A stretch of DNA of 64,000 nucleotides. Origin: Escherichia fergusonii ATCC 35469. Lineage in GTDB: Bacteria > Pseudomonadota > Gammaproteobacteria > Enterobacterales > Enterobacteriaceae. Made by a program: the position numbers and the translations under genes. Below, piece after piece: positions 58,502-64,000 of the stretch. The first letter of the stretch is position 1. Each line of letters begins with the position of its first letter. Under the pieces are notes generated by a model, which saw only the letters and a program-made list of their open reading frames with translations, made no database searches and was not told the DNA's origin. Location of the stretch: positions 4,092,001 to 4,156,000 of the forward strand of contig NC_011740.1 in the NCBI RefSeq assembly GCF_000026225.1, read 5' to 3'.

Positions 58502-59991
58502 TGGTGCGCCTGGCGGATTTGTGTGGCGACGCCCTGTAGGCTGGCTTCAATGCGACCTAACCAGTCGCTGTTAATAAACAAACATTTCTGTTGTTCGCTA
58601 AATAGGGTGTGCTGTTCTCGCCATTGTGTTTCCAGAGCTTCCAGTTGCTGCTTAATTTCGCCTGGCATACTTTCTGCTGAAGAACCGGGTAATGCCAGCG
58701 TAGATCCCTGTAAACTGACATCGCGAACAACCAGGTGTTGGACGCTATCCACTTCCATATTGAGCGGTTGCGCATAGCCAATCCCGTTTAGCTTGCCACG
58801 AATTTCCCCACCTTTAGCAAGCCACTGCTCAAGGACCGTTCGTTCAAAGGTAATGTGGATCACTTCCATATCATGGAGTTTTAACGGTTTTTGCAGGATC
58901 AACGTCAGTGTGTTTGTGGTGATCTCTGGCGGCAACTGATATTGCTGTCGACGGCTGAACATCCCTCCCTGGCGTATCACTGTCAGCGCGGTTTTATCAC
59001 TTTGTAGCTGCTGTAACTGAATACGCCGTTGCACAATACTTCCCAGACGGGTAAGCATAGATTGTTGCTGCCATGCGTGTCCGGTCATCAATATTTCAAG
59101 TTGTTGTTGCATCAAATTGAGGCTTTGGGCGTCATACCAAAGGCAATCTTTAAGCAAAATAAGATCAATAGGTGCCACGGCATCACGACCGCTGAAGAAG
59201 GCACTGGCTTGTAACAGGCGAATCGCCTTTTTCCAGCGACGGTCAGAAACATAAGGTGCATTTGGTAGATTATCCAGCTGTTGGCGCAGGGTAAAAATAA
59301 GTTCAAATACATGATCCGGCAGAACAACATTACCGATATCGCGTTGCCACTGCTGATATTCATCATCGCTGACCTGCAGTGCCGCCGGAACCGGATTTTC
59401 GTTTTCATCCTGCTGGCTGGTAAGCATTGAGCGAAAATTTGCTTTATCCTGCACTTTATCTAACCACAGACGAATCAGCATGCGGTCATATAATGCTTCC
59501 AGGCTGCTATCTTCTTCTGGTAATTCGTTAGATGCAGCCACCAGCAGGCGCATGGGAATTTTTTCTTCGTGGGCACCATTACGGAAATGACGTTCGTTAA
59601 TGGCGGTGAGCAGTGTGTTTAGAATAGCCGGTCCCGCTTTCCAGATCTCATCAAGAAAGACGATTTCTGCTTCCGGCAGGTAGCCGCTGGTTAAACGCTC
59701 ATAGCGCCCTTCATCTTTTAGCGCCTGAATAGAAAGAGGACCAAATACTTCTTCCGGTGTGGAAAAGCGAGTCATCAGATATTCAAAAGCGCGGGCATTC
59801 TGAAAGGCGAATTTTAAACGACGCGCGATCAGACTTTTAGCAATACCGGGCGGACCGAGCAAAAATACACTTTCGCCACTTAATGCGGCCAGCAGACACA
59901 ACCGAATGGCGTGACTACGTTCAAAAAGCCCCTTTTCCAGCGCATTGCTCAGACGCGAAATTCTTTCCGCTAATAAATGTGGGTGAGCCAT
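58495..59991 (-). CDS. ravA: MoxR-family AAA+ ATPase RavA
   Basis: RavA is a 498-residue MoxR-type ATPase that forms hexamers and binds the inducible lysine decarboxylase LdcI. Walker A is LLGPPGIAKSL at about 46-53, Walker B is VFLDEIWKAG at about 111, and sensor 1 is LLVAASNELPEEDSSLE. The C-terminal third (LARA domain and surroundings) differs most from K-12 as I recall it. The start at 59991 matches K-12; a frame extension by eight codons is possible but lacks a Shine-Dalgarno sequence. Expressed with viaA, divergent from kup. Confidence 0.95.
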   Translation of the reverse strand: MAHPHLLAERISRLSNALEKGLFERSHAIRLCLLAALSGESVFLLGPPGIAKSLIARRLKFAFQNARAFEYLMTRFSTPEEVFGPLSIQALKDEGRYERLTSGYLPEAEIVFLDEIWKAGPAILNTLLTAINERHFRNGAHEEKIPMRLLVAASNELPEEDSSLEALYDRMLIRLWLDKVQDKANFRSMLTSQQDENENPVPAALQVSDDEYQQWQRDIGNVVLPDHVFELIFTLRQQLDNLPNAPYVSDRRWKKAIRLLQASAFFSGRDAVAPIDLILLKDCLWYDAQSLNLMQQQLEILMTGHAWQQQSMLTRLGSIVQRRIQLQQLQSDKTALTVIRQGGMFSRRQQYQLPPEITTNTLTLILQKPLKLHDMEVIHITFERTVLEQWLAKGGEIRGKLNGIGYAQPLNMEVDSVQHLVVRDVSLQGSTLALPGSSAESMPGEIKQQLEALETQWREQHTLFSEQQKCLFINSDWLGRIEASLQGVATQIRQAHQC

Positions 59992-60212
59992 AATGAAGTG
60001 GCGTCCTTTCGCCAAACGTAATGTATTAACAGCGAGTATAGACGTTTCGTAAGGCTGACTGTAAGAGTCTTAAGGTGCGGTAATTGTTCTTTGAGCCAGG
60101 TTAATATGGATTCATTTAGGGGTACGATTTTGCGATTAATCGTGCATACTGTGCGCTTTTTGTGGGCCAAGGGACTACGCACACATTTCTTATATCGACG
60201 AAAAATTTGTCT
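59992..60212. promoter_or_regulatory. Divergent ravA-kup intergenic region
   Basis: This 221-base spacer must contain the promoters for ravA-viaA (minus) and kup (plus). A TGGATTCATTTA-type stretch near 60107 and TGCATACTGTGC near 60143 are AT-rich candidates, but I cannot assign promoter hexamers with confidence. No ORF here is convincing. Confidence 0.4.
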
Positions 60213-62081
60213 ATGAGCACTGAGAATAAACAATCATTACCTGCGATTACCCTCGCAGCAATTGGGGTTGTCTACGGTGATATTGGTACCAGCCCGCTAT
60301 ATACACTTCGTGAATGTTTGTCCGGTCAGTTTGGTTTTGGCGTTGAACGCGATGCTGTGTTTGGCTTTTTATCACTGATCTTCTGGCTGCTAATCTTTGT
60401 GGTTTCCATTAAATATCTCACCTTCGTAATGCGGGCAGATAACGCCGGTGAAGGGGGAATCCTGACGTTGATGTCGCTTGCCGGGCGTAATACGTCGGCG
60501 CGAACGACATCAATGCTGGTGATTATGGGGCTAATCGGCGGCAGCTTTTTCTATGGTGAAGTCGTCATAACACCCGCTATTTCGGTGATGTCTGCTATTG
60601 AAGGTCTGGAAATCGTCGCCCCGCAGCTGGATACCTGGATAGTTCCCCTCTCAATCATCGTTCTGACTTTACTGTTTATGATTCAAAAACATGGCACTGC
60701 TATGGTCGGTAAGCTGTTTGCGCCTATCATGCTGACCTGGTTTTTGATTCTGGCGGGGCTGGGGTTGCGTAGCATTATTGCTAACCCAGAAGTGCTGCAT
60801 GCGCTGAATCCGATGTGGGCGGTGCATTTCTTCCTTGAATACAAAACGGTTTCTTTTATTGCATTAGGGGCAGTGGTGCTGTCGATAACGGGGGTCGAGG
60901 CGCTGTACGCTGATATGGGGCACTTTGGTAAGTTCCCGATTCGTCTGGCGTGGTTCACCGTCGTATTGCCTTCCTTAACCCTTAATTACTTCGGCCAGGG
61001 AGCGCTGTTGTTAAAGAACCCGGAAGCAATTAAGAACCCGTTCTTCCTGTTGGCACCGGACTGGGCGCTGATCCCGCTTCTGATCATCGCCGCGCTGGCG
61101 ACGGTAATTGCCTCGCAGGCGGTTATCTCTGGCGTCTTCTCATTGACGCGTCAGGCGGTACGTTTGGGATATTTGTCGCCGATGCGCATTATTCACACCT
61201 CCGAAATGGAGTCAGGGCAAATCTACATTCCGTTTGTGAACTGGATGCTTTATGTCGCGGTCGTGATTGTGATTGTCAGCTTTGAGCACTCCAGCAACCT
61301 GGCGGCGGCGTACGGGATTGCGGTGACCGGAACCATGGTGCTGACGTCTATTCTCTCGACTACCGTGGCACGTCAGAACTGGCACTGGAATAAGTATTTT
61401 GTTGCGCTGATCCTGATTGCTTTCCTTTGTGTCGATATTCCATTGTTCACCGCTAACCTCGATAAACTGCTCTCCGGCGGCTGGTTGCCATTGAGCCTCG
61501 GTACGGTGATGTTTATCGTGATGACCACCTGGAAGAGCGAACGTTTCCGCTTGCTGCGGCGGATGCATGAACATGGTAACTCTCTGGAAGCGATGATTGC
61601 TTCGCTGGAGAAATCTCCGCCCGTTCGCGTGCCCGGGACCGCGGTGTATATGTCGCGTGCAATCAACGTTATTCCCTTTGCGTTGATGCATAACCTTAAA
61701 CATAACAAGGTATTGCATGAGAGGGTGATTCTGTTAACTCTGCGCACCGAAGACGCGCCATATGTCCATAACGTCCGTCGCGTACAGATTGAACAATTGT
61801 CGCCTACTTTCTGGCGCGTGGTGGCAAGTTATGGTTGGCGGGAAACGCCAAATGTGGAAGAAGTTTTCCACCGCTGCGGTCTGGAAGGATTAAGTTGCCG
61901 GATGATGGAAACCTCTTTCTTTATGTCGCATGAATCACTGATCCTCGGCAAACGCCCGTGGTATTTGCGTCTGCGTGGCAAGCTGTACTTGCTGTTGCAA
62001 CGTAATGCTCTGCGAGCACCGGATCAATTTGAAATCCCGCCAAACAGGGTTATCGAACTGGGTACTCAGGTCGAAATCTAA
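60213..62081 (+). CDS. kup: Low-affinity potassium transporter Kup
   Basis: Kup is a 622-residue K+:H+ symporter used for constitutive and acid-stress potassium uptake. The N-terminal GVVYGDIGTSPLYTLRECL segment is the family signature. About twelve membrane segments occupy residues 10-430, and a cytoplasmic C-terminal domain of some 180 residues follows. The start at 60213 is preferred to an ATG 17 codons upstream, which would precede a poor N-terminus. Nearly identical to K-12. Confidence 0.97.
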   Translation: MSTENKQSLPAITLAAIGVVYGDIGTSPLYTLRECLSGQFGFGVERDAVFGFLSLIFWLLIFVVSIKYLTFVMRADNAGEGGILTLMSLAGRNTSARTTSMLVIMGLIGGSFFYGEVVITPAISVMSAIEGLEIVAPQLDTWIVPLSIIVLTLLFMIQKHGTAMVGKLFAPIMLTWFLILAGLGLRSIIANPEVLHALNPMWAVHFFLEYKTVSFIALGAVVLSITGVEALYADMGHFGKFPIRLAWFTVVLPSLTLNYFGQGALLLKNPEAIKNPFFLLAPDWALIPLLIIAALATVIASQAVISGVFSLTRQAVRLGYLSPMRIIHTSEMESGQIYIPFVNWMLYVAVVIVIVSFEHSSNLAAAYGIAVTGTMVLTSILSTTVARQNWHWNKYFVALILIAFLCVDIPLFTANLDKLLSGGWLPLSLGTVMFIVMTTWKSERFRLLRRMHEHGNSLEAMIASLEKSPPVRVPGTAVYMSRAINVIPFALMHNLKHNKVLHERVILLTLRTEDAPYVHNVRRVQIEQLSPTFWRVVASYGWRETPNVEEVFHRCGLEGLSCRMMETSFFMSHESLILGKRPWYLRLRGKLYLLLQRNALRAPDQFEIPPNRVIELGTQVEI

Positions 62082-62087
62082 CGCCAG

Positions 62088-62114
62088 ACGCCTCCTTTCT
62101 CCATAAGGGGGCGT
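62088..62114 (+). terminator. Terminator after kup
   Basis: ACGCCTCCTT and AAGGGGGCGT form a 10-base stem (with one non-Watson-Crick pair) around CTCCAT, followed by TATTGTTTTC. It lies seven bases beyond the kup stop. Confidence 0.8.
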
Positions 62115-62216
62115 TATTGTTTTCATTTTTAATCATTATGTAAAACGTTTCGAGGTTGATCACATTTCCGTAACGTCACGATGGTTTTCCCAACTCAGTC
62201 AGGATTAAACTGCGGG
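62115..62216 (+). promoter_or_regulatory. rbs promoter region with probable CRP site
   Basis: Upstream of the RbsR operator is AGGTTGATCACATTTCCG, whose reverse strand gives TGTGATCA, half of a CRP site; CRP activation of rbs is established in E. coli. GGATTAAACTGC just before the operator contains a plausible -10 (TAAACT). The exact start is not certain. Confidence 0.55.
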
Positions 62217-62236
62217 TCAGCGAAACGTTTCGCTGA
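62217..62236. promoter_or_regulatory. RbsR operator
   Basis: TCAGCGAAACGTTTCGCTGA is a perfect 20-bp palindrome with the CGAAACGTTTCG core typical of LacI-family operators. It lies 11 bases before the rbsD start, where RbsR binding blocks transcription until ribose is present. Confidence 0.93.
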
Positions 62237-62247
62237 TGGAGAAAAAA

Positions 62248-62667
62248 ATGAAAAAAGGCACCGTTCTTAATTCTGATATTTCTTCGGTGATCTCCCGTCT
62301 GGGACATACCGATACGCTGGTGGTGTGTGATGCTGGTTTACCCATCCCCAAAAGTACAACGCGCATCGATATGGCATTAACCCAGGGTGTACCTTCTTTT
62401 ATGCAGGTGCTGGGCGTCGTCACAAATGAAATGCAGGTCGAGGCTGCCATTATCGCGGAAGAGATAAAACAACATAATCCGCAACTCCACGAAACGTTGC
62501 TCACTCACCTTGAGCAGCTGCAAAAACACCAGGGAAATACCATTGAAATTCGTTACACCACACATGAACAATTCAAACAACAAACCGCAGAAAGTCAGGC
62601 GGTAATTCGTAGCGGAGAATGTTCTCCGTATGCGAATATCATTCTCTGTGCTGGCGTGACGTTCTGA
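62248..62667 (+). CDS. rbsD: D-ribose pyranase RbsD
   Basis: RbsD interconverts the beta-pyranose and beta-furanose forms of D-ribose so RbsK can phosphorylate it. The 139-residue protein starts MKKGTVLNSDISSVISRLGHTD, with the catalytic histidine in the GHTD motif, and CDAGLPIP follows. GGAGAA upstream supports the ATG at 62248 over one four codons earlier. First gene of rbsDACBKR. Confidence 0.97.
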   Translation: MKKGTVLNSDISSVISRLGHTDTLVVCDAGLPIPKSTTRIDMALTQGVPSFMQVLGVVTNEMQVEAAIIAEEIKQHNPQLHETLLTHLEQLQKHQGNTIEIRYTTHEQFKQQTAESQAVIRSGECSPYANIILCAGVTF

Positions 62668-62674
62668 GGCCGTC

Positions 62675-64000
62675 ATGGAAGCATTACTTCAGCTTAAAGG
62701 CATCGATAAAGCCTTCCCGGGCGTAAAAGCTCTCTCGGGCGCCGCGTTAAATGTCTATCCGGGGCGTGTAATGGCGCTGGTGGGTGAAAACGGCGCGGGT
62801 AAATCCACCATGATGAAAGTGCTTACTGGTATCTATACGCGTGATGCAGGTACGCTTTTATGGCTGGGGAAAGAAACAACGTTTACCGGGCCGAAATCTT
62901 CCCAGGAAGCCGGCATTGGGATTATCCATCAGGAACTGAACCTGATCCCACAGTTGACCATTGCCGAAAATATTTTCCTCGGCCGTGAGTTTGTTAATCG
63001 CTTTGGCAAAATTGACTGGAAAACCATGTATGCCGAAGCGGATAAATTGCTGGCTAAACTTAACCTGCGTTTTAAAAGTGACAAGCTGGTGGGCGATCTT
63101 TCCATCGGTGACCAGCAAATGGTTGAAATAGCCAAAGTGCTGAGCTTTGAGTCGAAAGTCATCATTATGGATGAACCGACCGATGCGCTGACCGATACCG
63201 AAACCGAATCCCTGTTCCGCGTCATCCGCGAGCTGAAATCGCAAGGTCGCGGTATTGTCTATATCTCCCACCGCATGAAAGAAATCTTCGAAATTTGCGA
63301 TGACGTTACTGTTTTTCGTGACGGGCAATTTATTGCTGAGCGCGAAGTGGCATCACTGACCGAAGATTCGCTGATTGAGATGATGGTGGGCCGCAAGCTG
63401 GAAGATCAATATCCACACCTGGACAAAGCGCCGGGCGATATCCGCCTGAAAGTCGATAATCTCTGCGGACCTGGCGTTAATGATGTTTCATTTACCTTAC
63501 GCAAAGGTGAAATTCTTGGCGTCTCTGGTTTGATGGGCGCGGGGCGTACCGAACTGATGAAAGTGCTCTACGGCGCACTGCCGCGTACCAGCGGTTACGT
63601 CACTCTGGATGGGCATGAAGTCGTTACCCGTTCACCGCAGGATGGCCTGGCAAACGGCATTGTGTATATCTCCGAAGACCGTAAACGTGACGGTTTAGTG
63701 CTGGGCATGTCAGTCAAAGAGAATATGTCGCTGACTGCGCTGCGTTACTTTAGCCGTACTGGCGGCAGTTTGAAGCATGCCGATGAACAGCAGGCAGTGA
63801 GTGATTTTATTCGTCTGTTTAATGTGAAAACGCCGTCGATGGAACAGGCAATTGGTTTGCTCTCCGGTGGCAATCAGCAAAAAGTGGCGATTGCCCGTGG
63901 ACTGATGACACGCCCCAAAGTGTTGATTCTTGATGAACCTACCCGTGGCGTAGATGTTGGTGCGAAAAAAGAGATCTATCAACTGATTAACCAGTTCAAA
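62675..64000 (+). CDS. rbsA: Ribose ABC transporter ATPase RbsA (partial, 3' end beyond window)
   Basis: RbsA is the ATP-hydrolysing subunit of the RbsABC ribose importer and has two ABC domains in one chain. The 442 codons present out of about 501 include the first Walker A GENGAGKST, a degenerate signature (LSIGDQQMVEIAK) and Walker B IIMDEPTDALTD. The second domain has the degenerate loop GLMGAGRTE, the signature LSGGNQQKVAIARG, and LILDEPTRGVDVG. The gene starts seven bases after the rbsD stop. No lesion is visible within the part shown. Confidence 0.97.
   Translation, partial: MEALLQLKGIDKAFPGVKALSGAALNVYPGRVMALVGENGAGKSTMMKVLTGIYTRDAGTLLWLGKETTFTGPKSSQEAGIGIIHQELNLIPQLTIAENIFLGREFVNRFGKIDWKTMYAEADKLLAKLNLRFKSDKLVGDLSIGDQQMVEIAKVLSFESKVIIMDEPTDALTDTETESLFRVIRELKSQGRGIVYISHRMKEIFEICDDVTVFRDGQFIAEREVASLTEDSLIEMMVGRKLEDQYPHLDKAPGDIRLKVDNLCGPGVNDVSFTLRKGEILGVSGLMGAGRTELMKVLYGALPRTSGYVTLDGHEVVTRSPQDGLANGIVYISEDRKRDGLVLGMSVKENMSLTALRYFSRTGGSLKHADEQQAVSDFIRLFNVKTPSMEQAIGLLSGGNQQKVAIARGLMTRPKVLILDEPTRGVDVGAKKEIYQLINQFK

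Overview
The window is a stretch of chromosome from an Escherichia species. Gene order and protein sequences follow the E. coli K-12 segment from the dgo operon through gyrB-dnaA, tna, bgl, pst-phoU, glmUS, atp and oriC to rbs. Housekeeping proteins (GyrB, TnaA, AtpA, Kup) look nearly identical to K-12 as I remember it. Fast-evolving genes (yieE, yidZ, cbrC) and the DnaA linker differ noticeably. This suggests a divergent E. coli lineage, a cryptic clade or a sister species rather than a K-12-like strain; I cannot settle which without a search. No rRNA, tRNA, IS element, prophage or CRISPR array is visible.

Layout. 1-3.2 kb: the D-galactonate operon dgoR-K-A-D on the minus strand, with dgoD cut by the window edge. 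3.3-5.4 kb: yidX, yidA, yidB. 5.5-11.6 kb: dnaA-dnaN-recF-gyrB on the minus strand. 12.1-16.0 kb: rpmH-rnpA-yidD-yidC-mnmE on the plus strand. 16.2-19.3 kb: tnaC-tnaA-tnaB (tryptophan to indole). 19.4-26.9 kb: mdtL, yidZ, yieE, chrR, a small unassigned ORF, adeP, yieH, cbrB, cbrC. 26.9-34.9 kb: yieK, yieL and the aryl-beta-glucoside operon bglG-F-B-H on the minus strand. 35-39.8 kb: pstS-C-A-B-phoU on the minus strand. 39.9-43.3 kb: glmU-glmS. 43.6-44.3 kb: an extra Bax-inhibitor-1-family membrane protein gene. 44.4-51.4 kb: atpIBEFHAGDC. 52-55.9 kb: rsmG, mnmG, oriC, mioC, asnC. 56-64 kb: asnA, viaA-ravA, kup, rbsD and a partial rbsA.

The genes group into several working systems. The replication genes (dnaA, dnaN, recF, gyrB) lie about 43 kb from oriC, which is fully recognisable between mnmG and mioC. 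A ribosome, RNase P and membrane-insertion block (rpmH, rnpA, yidD, yidC, mnmE) lies next to dnaA. Several catabolic operons each carry their own visible control signals: DgoR operator repeats, the TnaC attenuator, two BglG RNA antiterminator sites, Pho boxes and the RbsR palindrome.

Almost everything is well-described Escherichia biology. The points that stand out are the membrane-protein gene between the atp terminator and glmU (absent from K-12 as I recall), a 63-residue acidic ORF downstream of adeP, a homopolymer-length change that shortens BglB, and a probably weakened CRP site upstream of bglG. I found no convincing new multi-gene system.
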